Shown here: positions 26,506 to 35,375 of the stretch, in pieces | Layout of the letters: every line of letters starts with the position of its first letter | How positions within the stretch are numbered: position 1 is the first letter of the stretch | From: an uncultured Gammaproteobacteria bacterium | Lineage (GTDB): Bacteria; Pseudomonadota; Gammaproteobacteria; SZUA-140 | Reading direction: 5' to 3' | Length of the DNA: 61,406 bases | Assembly: GCA_945787155.1 (NCBI GenBank) | Contig: CALZHD010000034.1 | Coordinates: 1 to 61,406 of the forward strand | Program-made: the position numbers and the translations under genes | Notes under the pieces: generated by a model | Told to the model about the DNA's origin: nothing | Seen by the model: only the letters and a program-made list of their open reading frames with translations | Databases searched by the model: none

Positions 26506-27263
26506 TTCGATCAAACCAAAAATTGAGCCTTTACCTGACACTGCTCTTGTTATGCCTGCCAATGCTGACTCATGCCCAGGCCACCGATAATGGAGAAATA
26601 CAGTCACTACCACTGGACGAAGTTGCAACCCAGCGTAATGCGTTGCAGCCTGGTGAGCTGATCGTGACGCCGTATCCCCTCGACAATGCCAGCAGGGCCG
26701 AAAATAATTATCGAAGCGCCATTATATTTACTCAGCTGGGGCAATCTGTGGCAGCCGAAGCACAACTACAACAGGCCCTGTCACAACAGAGTGACCATCT
26801 TCCCGCGAGAGAATTACTGGTCTCACTACTGTTAAAACGGCATGCTACACAAGAGGCCATTGCGGCGCTTAATTCAGGCATCGAAATCGCACCGAACCAC
26901 CCCAGGTTCCCACTTTGGCTATCCCAACTGCATCTCAAACTCGACGCACCTGAACGTGCCCTGCACGTGCTCGAACAAAACCTGGCGCGGTTCGAACAAC
27001 AACCCGAATACCTGGGAGCACTTGCCAATCTCTATCTATTAAACGAGCGCCTCGCTGAGGCACATCAATATTTCTTTCAGGCCGCGAGACTTGCACCGCA
27101 GGATGGACGCTGGCAGTTAGGGGTAGGCATGGCGGCAGAAGCGCTACAGGACTGGGCAGGCGCACATGATGCCTACCGACGCGTACAACAATACAGTTTT
27201 ATCAATGGTGTCCTGCTGCAATTTGCACAACAGAGGCTAACCGCCATCAACGCCCAATTCTAG
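26502..27263 (+). CDS. mshN: TPR protein, MshN type
   Basis: 253 residues. N-terminal hydrophobic segment ending THAQA that reads as a cleavable signal peptide, then at least four tetratricopeptide-like repeats (residues about 65-245: NNYRSAIIFTQLGQSVAAEAQLQQAL, then repeats at LLVSLLLKRHATQEAIAAL, LWLSQLHLKLDAPERALHVL and LANLYLLNERLAEAHQYF). MshN proteins normally have an uncleaved membrane anchor. Last gene of the pilus operon; faces dbpA convergently. Confidence 0.75.
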   Translation: MIRSNQKLSLYLTLLLLCLPMLTHAQATDNGEIQSLPLDEVATQRNALQPGELIVTPYPLDNASRAENNYRSAIIFTQLGQSVAAEAQLQQALSQQSDHLPARELLVSLLLKRHATQEAIAALNSGIEIAPNHPRFPLWLSQLHLKLDAPERALHVLEQNLARFEQQPEYLGALANLYLLNERLAEAHQYFFQAARLAPQDGRWQLGVGMAAEALQDWAGAHDAYRRVQQYSFINGVLLQFAQQRLTAINAQF

Positions 27264-27346
27264 TAACAGAATAGTTGATGAACTTCATACCTGACAAGGA
27301 AGCACTATCACGACTTAATCAGAAATTATCCAGATATAGGGTAGCT

Positions 27347-28747
27347 TTACATTCGCCAGACGCGAAACGAACGACCCTTCAATTTCCCTGCGGTTAATTT
27401 ATTCAGTGCATGATTCGCGGCCTCTCGACTCACGGCCACATAAGCCCAGTTATCAAAAATCTGAATCTTTCCAACCTGCTTGCCAGTGATGCCATTTTCA
27501 CCAGTGAGTGCGCCGAGAATATCACCTGCCCTCACCTTCTGTTTTTTGCCACCACCAATCTGCAACGTTGCCATCGGCGGCTGATAGGTAGGCTTATCCA
27601 GCAAACTCAGTGGCGGCAATGTTTCTACATCAATAGCGTGATTCAGATAGGCCTCAAGCCGCTCGATCTTATATTGCTCTTTTTCGCTATACAAAGTACA
27701 CGCGATGCCACTACTTCCCGCGCGTCCAGTGCGCCCAACACGGTGAATATGCACCTCTAAATCATTGGCGACGTGGTAGTTGATAACGGCGTCCAGCGCA
27801 TCGATATCCAGACCTCGAGCGGCGACGTCGGTGGCCACAAGGATCGATACACTCTTATTGGAAAAGCGCACCAGAATTCGATCACGCTCTTTCTGCTCCA
27901 GATCACCATGGAGTGCAAGCGCACTAAAACCTAGCGCGTCTAGCGCCTCAGCGACTTCCTGGGTTTCCTTTTTGGTATTGCAAAAGACCAGCGTCGCATC
28001 AGGACGATGCTTCAGCAGTAGCAGACGTAGCGCAGTGAACCGTGACGCACCCTCATCGACCTTGTACAGATGCTGCTTAATACTGGCGCTATCATGTGTT
28101 GCATCCACCTGGACCACGACCGGCGTGGTCATGATGCGCCGAGCAATGGATTTGATCCCTTCAGGGTAGGTTGCGCTGAATAACAACGTCTGGCGTTGTT
28201 TGGGAATACGCTCAACAATCGCATCCAGCGCGGGTTGGAACCCCATATCGAGCATGCGATCCGCCTCATCCAGTACCAACATATTCAGGCTGCCCGGCTT
28301 GAGAGTCCCTTTTCGTACATGCTCTTCCACACGCCCCGGCGTCCCCACAACAATGTGCGCGCCATGCTCCATCGAGCCACTCTGGGCGCTAAAGGGCATA
28401 CCACCACAAAGCGTTAACACCTTAATATTTTGAATGGCACGGGCCAGCCTGCGAATCTCTTTGGCAACCTGGTCGGCCAACTCGCGTGTCGGACAAAGGA
28501 CCAACGCCTGCACCTGGAAGTGATTCAGGTCAAGTTTTTCCAGAATACCCAGACTAAATGCCGCTGTCTTACCCGAGCCTGTTTTTCCCTGCGCGATCAC
28601 GTCCTTACCCACCAGGATATGAGGCAGGCTCTGCCCCTGTATCGGGGTCATTTCCAGATAATCAAGTGAAACAAGGTTCTCGATTAGCGCAGGCTGAAGC
28701 TTAAGTGATGAAAAGGCTGTTTGGTTGCTGGGTTGGTTCAAGGTCAT
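27347..28747 (-). CDS. dbpA: ATP-dependent RNA helicase DbpA
   Basis: 466 residues from ATG 28747 (MTLNQPSNQTAF); E. coli DbpA is of similar length. An upstream extension would read through the neighbouring terminator and is rejected. DEAD-box motifs: AQGKTGSGKTAAF (Walker A), PTRELADQ, LDEADRMLDMGF (DEAD), SATYPEG (SAT), RGLDIDALDAVINYH and HRVGRTGRAG. The C-terminal DbpA RNA-binding domain (about 395-466, KQKVRAGDILGALTGENG, VAVSREAANHALNKL) recognises hairpin 92 of 23S rRNA, so the role is large-subunit assembly. Confidence 0.93.
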   Translation of the reverse strand: MTLNQPSNQTAFSSLKLQPALIENLVSLDYLEMTPIQGQSLPHILVGKDVIAQGKTGSGKTAAFSLGILEKLDLNHFQVQALVLCPTRELADQVAKEIRRLARAIQNIKVLTLCGGMPFSAQSGSMEHGAHIVVGTPGRVEEHVRKGTLKPGSLNMLVLDEADRMLDMGFQPALDAIVERIPKQRQTLLFSATYPEGIKSIARRIMTTPVVVQVDATHDSASIKQHLYKVDEGASRFTALRLLLLKHRPDATLVFCNTKKETQEVAEALDALGFSALALHGDLEQKERDRILVRFSNKSVSILVATDVAARGLDIDALDAVINYHVANDLEVHIHRVGRTGRAGSSGIACTLYSEKEQYKIERLEAYLNHAIDVETLPPLSLLDKPTYQPPMATLQIGGGKKQKVRAGDILGALTGENGITGKQVGKIQIFDNWAYVAVSREAANHALNKLTAGKLKGRSFRVWRM

Positions 28748-28784
28748 TGTCCTCTGTTGGTACTGGCCCGAATAGCTGACCAAT

Positions 28785-28820
28785 AAAAAAGGGCAGGACC
28801 GCAAGGCCCCACCCTTTTTT
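28785..28820 (-). terminator. Rho-independent terminator of the cold-shock gene
   Basis: AAAAAAGGG (28785-28793) and CCCTTTTTT (28812-28820) pair around a GC-rich interior. Read on the minus strand this is a hairpin ending in a U tract, 60 bp behind the cold-shock stop. Because it is symmetric it could also act from the plus strand. It separates the cold-shock gene from dbpA. Confidence 0.8.
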
Positions 28821-28847
28821 GTTCCCATCCCCAGTGGGGCGTGAGAG

Positions 28848-28866
28848 TGGCCTGCTATGCAGGCCA
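28848..28866 (-). repeat. perfect inverted repeat in the 3' untranslated region of the cold-shock gene
   Basis: TGGCCTGC-tat-GCAGGCCA, 8-bp arms with a 3-base loop, 15 bases after the stop codon. A second short dyad CCCC-agt-GGGG (28829-28839) lies between it and the terminator. Stacked stems suggest protection of the mRNA 3' end. Confidence 0.6.
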
Positions 28867-28880
28867 GTAGCGATACTGAA

Positions 28881-29087
28881 TTAGATCGCTACGATATTTT
28901 CAGCCTGAGGGCCTTTCTGACCCTGAGTGACTGTAAATTCAACCTTCTGACCTTCAGCCAGGGTCTTGAAGCCATCGCCAGAGATCGCGCTGAAGTGAGC
29001 AAATACATCTGGGCCAGATTCCTGCTCGATGAAGCCAAAACCTTTAGATTCGTTGAACCATTTAACGGTACCGGTAGTTGTAGACAT
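28881..29087 (-). CDS. CspA-family cold-shock protein
   Basis: 68 residues, single cold-shock domain. RNP1 is KGFGFIE (residues 16-22) and RNP2 reads VFAHFS, with Ala where most members have Val. [20 protein letters not shown] is the standard start. Binds single-stranded RNA/DNA and melts secondary structure. Own promoter about 160 bp upstream and own terminator, so it is monocistronic. dbpA downstream is a functional neighbour in RNA remodelling. Confidence 0.95.
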   Translation of the reverse strand: MSTTTGTVKWFNESKGFGFIEQESGPDVFAHFSAISGDGFKTLAEGQKVEFTVTQGQKGPQAENIVAI

Positions 29088-29387
29088 AGTTTTATCCTAT
29101 TAATTTTTTAGTAATTTCAGCCACCTCAATTGAGAAGGCTATTTGTTGAGAAGTGTTGCTATTACTTATGTAAACAGGACGAAAACTAATACAGGACTTC
29201 GAAATGGTGTGCATAAATGTAAGACGAACTTTCAATCTATCGCAATTGTACACCGTATTACCTTATTGTCAACATGTAATATTTACTAGTCTCTCTATAT
29301 TCACCATGCATGAGCGTACTTATGTTTTGTAATACCAATAATAAGCCAGTATCTTTCGAGATTGGTCGAGATGAAGGAAAAATTGTA
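29088..29387. other. 300-bp divergent region between cold-shock gene and MOSC gene
   Basis: Contains the cold-shock promoter (29245-29272, minus) and a roughly 150-base untranslated leader, the length expected for a structured cspA-type leader. A 10-bp palindrome CTCAATTGAG lies near 29124-29133 in that leader. The plus-strand promoter of the MOSC gene was not identified. Confidence 0.5.
29245..29272 (-). promoter_or_regulatory. sigma-70 promoter of the cold-shock gene
   Basis: On the minus strand TTGACA (29272-29267) and TACAAT (29250-29245) with a 16-bp spacer, a near-consensus promoter. Transcription would start near 29238, giving a leader of about 150 bases, as in cspA of E. coli, where the leader is a temperature sensor. 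Confidence 0.75.
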
Positions 29388-29831
29388 GTGGGACATTTAT
29401 TAGGCATCGCTATCAGAAAGCAGAAGCGTGGCCCCATGCTTGAATTAGCGCACGCTAACGTCACCATGGCGAGTGGTGTTGAACAGGACTTCCGCGGTAA
29501 GCCGGGTGACCGACAAATCACCCTGTTAACGCGTGAAGGCTGGCAAGCAGCCTGCGATGAAATCACAGCGGAGCTGCCGTGGCAGGCCCGACGAGCCAAC
29601 TTATACATAGCGGGCCTGAACCTGCATAAGTCCGCAGGACGGCGACTGCAAATAGGCCAACTGCAACTTTTGATTACTCGCGAAACCGACCCATGCAATC
29701 GCATGCAAGAGGTTCACAATGAACTGTTTGAGGCACTGGCAAAGGAGTGGCGTGGCGGTGTCTGCTGCCGAGTCATCCAGGATGGCGTGATTCATGTCGG
29801 TGACCGGGTGGAGATGATTGATGCCCCATAA
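29388..29831 (+). CDS. MOSC-domain protein
   Basis: 147 residues from a GTG at 29388 with GAAGGAAA eight bases upstream. This start fits the family (GHLLGIAIRKQKRGPM at the very start); a longer frame from ATG 29310 adds 26 residues that do not look coding. MOSC features: FRGKPGDRQITLLTREGW, GLNLHKSAGRRLQIG, TRETDPCNRM with the conserved Cys, and WRGGVCCRVIQDG. MOSC domains handle sulfur carried on a Cys, as in molybdenum-cofactor sulfurases. Substrate unknown. Overlaps the next gene. Confidence 0.82.
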   Translation: MGHLLGIAIRKQKRGPMLELAHANVTMASGVEQDFRGKPGDRQITLLTREGWQAACDEITAELPWQARRANLYIAGLNLHKSAGRRLQIGQLQLLITRETDPCNRMQEVHNELFEALAKEWRGGVCCRVIQDGVIHVGDRVEMIDAP

Positions 29832-30405
29832 CACTATTTCTGCAGCTCAGGTAATTGACGAGACACGTTGCTGGCTCAAACAGATCGTACTGCGCCATAA
29901 CTTCTGCCCTTTCGCCCATAAACCGTTTCAGCAAGAGACCATACACTACATCGTTTCTGAGGCAAGCGAACCACAGGCTGTCGCAGAAGATTTAATGCAG
30001 GCATTGTTGCAATTACGCGACTGCGCTTCAAATTCCGATTCCGGCGCGATGGAAACCACCCTCCTGATCACACCTCACTGCTTTGCCGATTTTGGCGATT
30101 ACAATGAATTTCTAAATGTCGTGGATTTGCTGATCGAGCAGCTGCACCTCGAGGGCGTCATCCAGGTCGCCAGCTTCCATCCGCGCTATCAGTTCGCCGA
30201 TCTTGATGCAGATGATGTGCGTAACTACACCAACCGCTCACTCTACCCCATGTTTCATTTGATTCTGGAAGAAAACATCGCACAGGCACGCATCACATAC
30301 CCTAATGTCGGTAGCATCCCTCAAACCAATATGGATCTATTGGAAAAACAGGGGCTAGCGGAAACGCTTCAACAGCTGAACGCTTGTCGTACAGAAAGCT
30401 CCTGA
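29821..30405 (+). CDS. DUF1415 protein
   Basis: 194 residues from ATG 29821; a TTG one codon earlier is possible. Family signature VLRHNFCPFAHKP near the start with a conserved Cys, ETTLLITPHCFADFGDYN, and the ending REENIAQA-type region followed by YPNVGSIPQTNMDLLE. No biochemical function is known. Eleven-base overlap with the MOSC gene suggests translational coupling; the pair may act together. Confidence 0.85.
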   Translation: MPHNTISAAQVIDETRCWLKQIVLRHNFCPFAHKPFQQETIHYIVSEASEPQAVAEDLMQALLQLRDCASNSDSGAMETTLLITPHCFADFGDYNEFLNVVDLLIEQLHLEGVIQVASFHPRYQFADLDADDVRNYTNRSLYPMFHLILEENIAQARITYPNVGSIPQTNMDLLEKQGLAETLQQLNACRTESS

Positions 30406-30416
30406 CCTGGCGAGTG

Positions 30417-31496
30417 CTATAAAAATGGATAGTCAGTGTAACCCACCTCATCGCCCCCATAATAGGTCGTCGGGTCCGCTGAGTTTAAGGGTGCATCTTG
30501 CTGAAAGCGTGCAACAAGATCGGGATTAGCGAGATACAATTCACCAAAAGAGATCAAATCCGCTTTGTGAGCTTTGAGCGCATCATTCGCCCTTTGTTTG
30601 TTGTAGCCTCCATTCGCGATATAAAGCCCCTCGAATTGTGCACGCAAAACAGTCATATCGAACGCTGTGTCGGGATCCACATCAGCCTGTATCGCACCCT
30701 CAACCACATGTAGATAGGCTAGTTTGCGCGGGTTCAACTGCTTCACCACATAGCTAAACAACGCCTCTGGGTTTGAGTCACACATATCATTAAAGGGGTT
30801 TAAAGGCGACAACCGCACCCCAACGCGATCACTGACCCACACCTCAGTTATTGCATCCAGCACCTCCAGTAAAAAGCGTGTACGATTTTCATATGAACCA
30901 CCATATTCATCACTACGCTGATTGCTGCCGTCGCGCAAAAACTGATCGATCAAATATCCGTTGGCCGCATGTACTTCGACACCATCAAACCCTGCCTGCA
31001 AAGCATTGATCGCTGCCGCTCTATAATCATCAACAATCCCTGCCAACTCTTCGATCTCTAAAGCGCGTGGCTCCACAAAGGGTTGAAGTCCGCTATAAGT
31101 GACGGCATCGCCTGCGGGTTTAATCGCCGATGGCGCCACCGGCAGTGCATTATCAACCTGTAAAGACGGATGAGAAATACGCCCCACATGCCACAACTGA
31201 TTAAAGATACGGCCCCCTTTTTTATGCACGGCAGCGGTAATTTTCTGCCACCCGACCACCTGCTCATCATTATGAATGCCGGGGGTCAGCGGGTAACCAA
31301 CTCCCTGTGGAGAAATTTGTGTCGCCTCTGTAATGATCAATCCAGCGCTGGCGCGTTGCGCGTAATAGATCGCATTCATCGCCTGCGGTACGTTTTTATC
31401 CGTTGCACGATTGCGTGTTAATGGGGCCATTACCAAACGATTTGGCAACGCATAGGGACCCAGTTTCAGCGGCGTAAAAAGATCGATGTCAGACAT
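30417..31496 (-). CDS. Old Yellow Enzyme-family NADH:flavin oxidoreductase (NemA-like)
   Basis: 359 residues, FMN TIM barrel. Motifs: LVMAPLTRNRATD at the N-terminus, GRIFNQLWHVGR, the substrate-binding HAANGYLIDQFLRDGSNQRSDEYGGS, and DLISFGELYLANPDLVARF for FMN phosphate. Such enzymes reduce activated alkenes, N-ethylmaleimide and nitro-esters with NAD(P)H; the physiological substrate is unknown. Monocistronic; no regulator is adjacent. Confidence 0.9.
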   Translation of the reverse strand: MSDIDLFTPLKLGPYALPNRLVMAPLTRNRATDKNVPQAMNAIYYAQRASAGLIITEATQISPQGVGYPLTPGIHNDEQVVGWQKITAAVHKKGGRIFNQLWHVGRISHPSLQVDNALPVAPSAIKPAGDAVTYSGLQPFVEPRALEIEELAGIVDDYRAAAINALQAGFDGVEVHAANGYLIDQFLRDGSNQRSDEYGGSYENRTRFLLEVLDAITEVWVSDRVGVRLSPLNPFNDMCDSNPEALFSYVVKQLNPRKLAYLHVVEGAIQADVDPDTAFDMTVLRAQFEGLYIANGGYNKQRANDALKAHKADLISFGELYLANPDLVARFQQDAPLNSADPTTYYGGDEVGYTDYPFL

Positions 31497-31633
31497 TTCG
31501 CTTACCCCTTTTAGTTTGTGCTGATTAACTCATTGAGGCCAAGCATAAAGCAGACATCGTCGTGTGTATATTATCGGCATTTTCAAATTTGAGTGTCTGC
31601 TATCGGGTTATAAGATGAATCAGGCAGCGGAAT

Positions 31634-33322
31634 TTAAAACGGTACCGGCGCAGTGATTTCAATGCGCCTGCCGGTCGTGGGATGATCAAAACAGAGCTTT
31701 TCAGCATGGAGTAACAGCCGCTCAAGCGGCTCACCGTAGAGCTCATCACCCATAATCGGCGCATTAAGACCCGCCAGGTGGGCGGCGTGTAGGCGCAGCT
31801 GGTGGGTACGCCCGGTGTGTGGATAGAAGTAGACGCGCGTCGTATTCTCACCACGCGCAATTACCTGCCAGCGTGTGATGGCTGGTTTGCCATGCGTATA
31901 GCAGACTATCTGGCGCGGCCGATCGTCAAGATCCACCCGTAACGGCAGTTCGATAATGCCGTTATCCATCGCGCTACCGCGCTCATTGAACGCGCTATTC
32001 ACATCATCTACCGGCAACCGTTTAGACAACACCGCCACATAACGTTTTTCAATGGAGCGCTGTAGAAACTGGCGCTGCAACGCCTTGTGTATCACGCGCT
32101 GCTTCGCAACCAACAACAGGCCGGAGGTGGACATATCAAGACGGTGCACCAACAATAGGCCAGCGGCATCAGGATAGCGATATTGTAAGCGCGTCTGCAC
32201 TGAATCAGTAATCTCTTTGCCCGGCACGGAGAGCAATCCACTCGGCTTGTTGACCACGAGTAGATCGTCGTCTTCATAGACGACTTCAGGTGCAGTGGCA
32301 TCATTAAAATTGTGGCCCGTCAGCTGCCGCGACTGCACCTCGACCCCTTTCAGCATAAAGGGCAATATAGGATTACATTTGCCTCTGCACGCAGGGTAAT
32401 AGTGGCCATGATGACGCACTCCCTCTGTAGGTGGAGCGCCCCACCAGAACTCGGCCAGGGCCAACGGCATCAAGCCGTGTCGGTGTGCATATTGAATAAG
32501 CTTCGGTGCCGCACAATCTCCGGTACCACCCGGCGGAAGTCCTTCGGTAAAAAAATCGGTAATCGTCGCTTGCTCACCCAACCGATTAGTCATGTAATAG
32601 GCCTTAAAGAGCTGGCGATGTAATCTGTTCGATAGCCTTGCTCGCGTTCGCTTAAGCTCGGCAATCTGTTGCTCAATCAGCCCCGATTTTTCCTCAACGA
32701 CGGCGAGCCTTTCACGCCAGTCGGCCTGCAATGCGCGCAGTTCACGTTTATCCTGCTGACTCTCGAAAGAGAGCCTGACCAGCAATGCTTCATCAGTCGC
32801 CGACTGGTTTAACTGCTGACGCTGTTCACGTCGTGATCGCTTACGATGCCGATGAACTAGCGTCAGCGCAGCCAGCTCAGCATCCCGCTGTTGCTGCAAT
32901 CGTTCAAGCTCAACATGTAATCTTCCTAGCGCTGCGCTATTTTGCAACGCCGATATCTGCCCTTCATACACTTTGAGTTGTGCTTCACCGGCCGGTAAAA
33001 AGTCATTTACTGCCTGCTGATCAAACAGTGGCGGCACAAAGCCAGGCACCCGACAGTTTCCGCCGAGCATGCCGGAAAATGCAGCGAGATAACCGAGCTG
33101 ATCATTGGCACCTCTCACCACCAGCACACCAAACATCTTGCCACCGTCGGGCGCATCGAAGTTATGCTGCCACGCCTGTCTGTTTTTCAGCCGCTGCTGT
33201 AACGCTAACGCAGCCTGTTTAGCAACAGGGTGCGGCGCATTACTAAAGGGACTTGGGAACCCCTGTGGCAGATCAACACTTTGCGCAGCAGCAGGGGAAG
33301 AAAAATAGATTATGTCGCTCAT
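31634..33322 (-). CDS. RluA-family pseudouridine synthase with long N-terminal extension
   Basis: 562 residues. The C-terminal ~215 are a complete RluA-type synthase: VVYEDDDLLVVNKPSGLLSVPG, catalytic Asp in VHRLDMSTSGLLLVAK, RYVAVLSKRLP, and HTGRTHQLRLHAAHLAG near the end. The N-terminal ~345 residues include a predicted coiled coil (about 125-235) and a segment GTGDCAAPKLIQYAHRHGLMPLALAEFWWG with ACRGKCNPIL that may bind metal or RNA. Long versions of this kind occur in gammaproteobacteria; the modified uridine cannot be named from sequence. Confidence 0.88.
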   Translation of the reverse strand: MSDIIYFSSPAAAQSVDLPQGFPSPFSNAPHPVAKQAALALQQRLKNRQAWQHNFDAPDGGKMFGVLVVRGANDQLGYLAAFSGMLGGNCRVPGFVPPLFDQQAVNDFLPAGEAQLKVYEGQISALQNSAALGRLHVELERLQQQRDAELAALTLVHRHRKRSRREQRQQLNQSATDEALLVRLSFESQQDKRELRALQADWRERLAVVEEKSGLIEQQIAELKRTRARLSNRLHRQLFKAYYMTNRLGEQATITDFFTEGLPPGGTGDCAAPKLIQYAHRHGLMPLALAEFWWGAPPTEGVRHHGHYYPACRGKCNPILPFMLKGVEVQSRQLTGHNFNDATAPEVVYEDDDLLVVNKPSGLLSVPGKEITDSVQTRLQYRYPDAAGLLLVHRLDMSTSGLLLVAKQRVIHKALQRQFLQRSIEKRYVAVLSKRLPVDDVNSAFNERGSAMDNGIIELPLRVDLDDRPRQIVCYTHGKPAITRWQVIARGENTTRVYFYPHTGRTHQLRLHAAHLAGLNAPIMGDELYGEPLERLLLHAEKLCFDHPTTGRRIEITAPVPF

Positions 33323-33554
33323 ATTCAGAAGATCGTGATTTCAGCCGGTGATTCTAACACGCCCTTAACCCCGATCTCAGCTAACCTCAATTTCAGCTAA
33401 TCCCGATCACAGCGCGATCAAACTGTTTCACATCCGCCAACGACAATTCAGGTAGAATTCAACAAGCCGTCGTATATTCAGATAATTCAAAAAACAGGAG
33501 CTAAATCAGACAGCGCGCCTTTCTTCAAAGCGATTCATACTGCTGCTAGTCGCC

Positions 33555-33953
33555 ATGTTCATCTCTGGCTGCGCGGCCATACAGTCAAGCCGTGACATAG
33601 TCAAAGGAGTCAACTTTGAGCGCATCGATTCTAATGCGGCATCAATCTCCCATCTCTATCTCCATCGAACACCTGAAGGGATGGACTTGCATGGCGAATT
33701 GAAACGCAAGTTAGCGGGCCGTGGTGCAATACCGGGGCATCTGCATGTCACACTGATCGACCCCCAGGGTCAGATGCTGAAGGAAGCGGACATCGACTAC
33801 AAACGCCACAATGCGCAATCAAATCACGCTCACTTTTCGATTCCACTCCCGATGACACTCGAGACTGGCAGCTCGATACGCATTACCCACATGGCCTCTG
33901 AACGTAACGACCTCGGCGATCATCCACAGTGGATAGATCCCTCTGCCCATTAG
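33555..33953 (+). CDS. small lipoprotein, YbaY-like type; start codon unclear
   Basis: 132 codons from ATG 33555, but this start gives only MFISGC before the lipobox Cys. The in-frame sequence upstream reads RLSSKRFILLLVAMFISGC, a full lipoprotein signal peptide, and an AGGAG site lies at 33496-33500. No ATG, GTG or TTG is in frame between them, so the real start codon is non-standard, mutated or lost to an indel. The mature part (about 110 residues) is beta-rich with GAIPGHLHVTLIDPQG; YbaY-like resemblance is tentative. Confidence 0.6.
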   Translation: MFISGCAAIQSSRDIVKGVNFERIDSNAASISHLYLHRTPEGMDLHGELKRKLAGRGAIPGHLHVTLIDPQGQMLKEADIDYKRHNAQSNHAHFSIPLPMTLETGSSIRITHMASERNDLGDHPQWIDPSAH

Positions 33954-34164
33954 GAGATACCACGATCAAAAATAGCGCCGCTTGTTTTATCCCTCAACCT
34001 GCAGAAATCGCCTCTCCCACGCAAGCACGTGGCGATAGCTTCGGGGATTGTCGGCCTATGGATTAAAGCCCCGATCACGCGTATCATTCAATTTTTCGTG
34101 GGCGTTGCAGCTCAGATATAAATCAAAGCGTTACCCTCCAGATAGAGGCAACATAGAGAGAGTT

Positions 34165-35358
34165 ATGGCAGGCACAGAATTATTTGGCGACGAAGAGCGC
34201 AAAGAGGTCGCAGATGTGATGGAGACAGGCATCTTCATCCGTTACAACCAGGATGACGCGCGCAATGGACACTGGAAGGCGAAGACCTTCGAAAAAGAGT
34301 TCGCCGACTATCACAAGGTAAAATACACTCACATGTGCGCCAGCGGCACGGCAGCAGATGCGATTTCTCTCGCGGCCTGTGGTGTCGGTGCTGGCGAAGA
34401 GGTGATTGTCTCACCGTTCTCGTTTATCGCCCCCGTCGAAGCGGTGTTAGCGGCGGGCGCGATTCCGGTCTTTGCCGACATCGATGAAACACTGTGCCTC
34501 TCCCCTGAAGGAATCGAGGCGGCGATCACGCCGAAAACCAAAGCGGTATTATTGGTGCATGTGTTTGGCGCGATGGCGCGCACGCAGGAGATTGCCGACC
34601 TCTGCGCTGCAAAGGGCATTATTTTAATCGAAGACGCGGCACCGGCACTCGGCGCCTCGCAAAACGGTAAACTCGCCGGCACCTTTGGCAAGGTCGGCTG
34701 TTACTCATTTGATTTCTACAAGATCATCACCGCCGGTGAAGGGGGCGCGATGATCACCAACGATGAAGCGGCCTACAACACCGCTCACATGTTTGGCGAT
34801 CACGGCCACGACCATATCGGTGATAATCGTGGCATGGAAGAACACCCCATCCTCGGCTTCAATTATCGCGTCAGTGAACTGCATGCTGCGGTTGGACTGG
34901 CGCAGTTCAGAAAGCTCGACACGATTATTGCTGCACTGCGTAAAAACAAAACCATCGTCAAAGATGGCCTGAAGACAATCCCGGAGCTGACCTTCCGCCG
35001 CATCGACGATGAACCCAATGAGTCGGCCACTTTTCTGTCATTCTTTCTCAAGGACAAGACGACTACCGAGCATGTAAAGGCAGCGCTTGATGCCGCCGGT
35101 ATCGGAACCGCCTATTGGGTTAAAAACAAATACCACTATATCCATAATTGGGATCATCTTAAAGAGATGAAGGTTGCAGCTAAGATGCCGGTATCGATGC
35201 TGGAAAACGCGCCTGACTATCGTGATATCAGACTGCCAGTCTCAGAGGCCATCATGGAACGTCTGTTGATGCTGGAGATCAAGGTCAAATGGACCAACGA
35301 AGAGGTGACTACGCTACGTGATAATTTAGCCACCACTATCCGCAACGCGCTTAAATAA
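34165..35358 (+). CDS. kdnA: 8-amino-3,8-dideoxy-manno-octulosonate (Kdo8N) aminotransferase KdnA
   Basis: 397 residues from ATG 34165; an upstream extension from 34048 is unlike the family. DegT/DnrJ/EryC1/StrS aminotransferase: CASGTAADAISLAACGVGAG (PLP phosphate), IEDAAPALGA (Asp stacking on PLP) and Schiff-base K186 in SFDFYK. It converts the 8-oxo sugar made by KdnB into 8-amino-Kdo for the LPS inner core. The assignment relies on the adjacent KdnB-type dehydrogenase, an arrangement described in Shewanella oneidensis. 17 bp from kdnB. Confidence 0.85.
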   Translation: MAGTELFGDEERKEVADVMETGIFIRYNQDDARNGHWKAKTFEKEFADYHKVKYTHMCASGTAADAISLAACGVGAGEEVIVSPFSFIAPVEAVLAAGAIPVFADIDETLCLSPEGIEAAITPKTKAVLLVHVFGAMARTQEIADLCAAKGIILIEDAAPALGASQNGKLAGTFGKVGCYSFDFYKIITAGEGGAMITNDEAAYNTAHMFGDHGHDHIGDNRGMEEHPILGFNYRVSELHAAVGLAQFRKLDTIIAALRKNKTIVKDGLKTIPELTFRRIDDEPNESATFLSFFLKDKTTTEHVKAALDAAGIGTAYWVKNKYHYIHNWDHLKEMKVAAKMPVSMLENAPDYRDIRLPVSEAIMERLLMLEIKVKWTNEEVTTLRDNLATTIRNALK

Positions 35359-35375
35359 ATTATAAGATATAGATC

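Noticed and set aside
28748..28828. N-terminal extension of dbpA
   Set aside because: Would read through the cold-shock terminator; E. coli DbpA begins near residue 28 of the extension.
29310..29387. N-terminal extension of the MOSC gene from ATG 29310
   Set aside because: Not like the family and AT-rich; GTG 29388 has a ribosome site and fits the family start.
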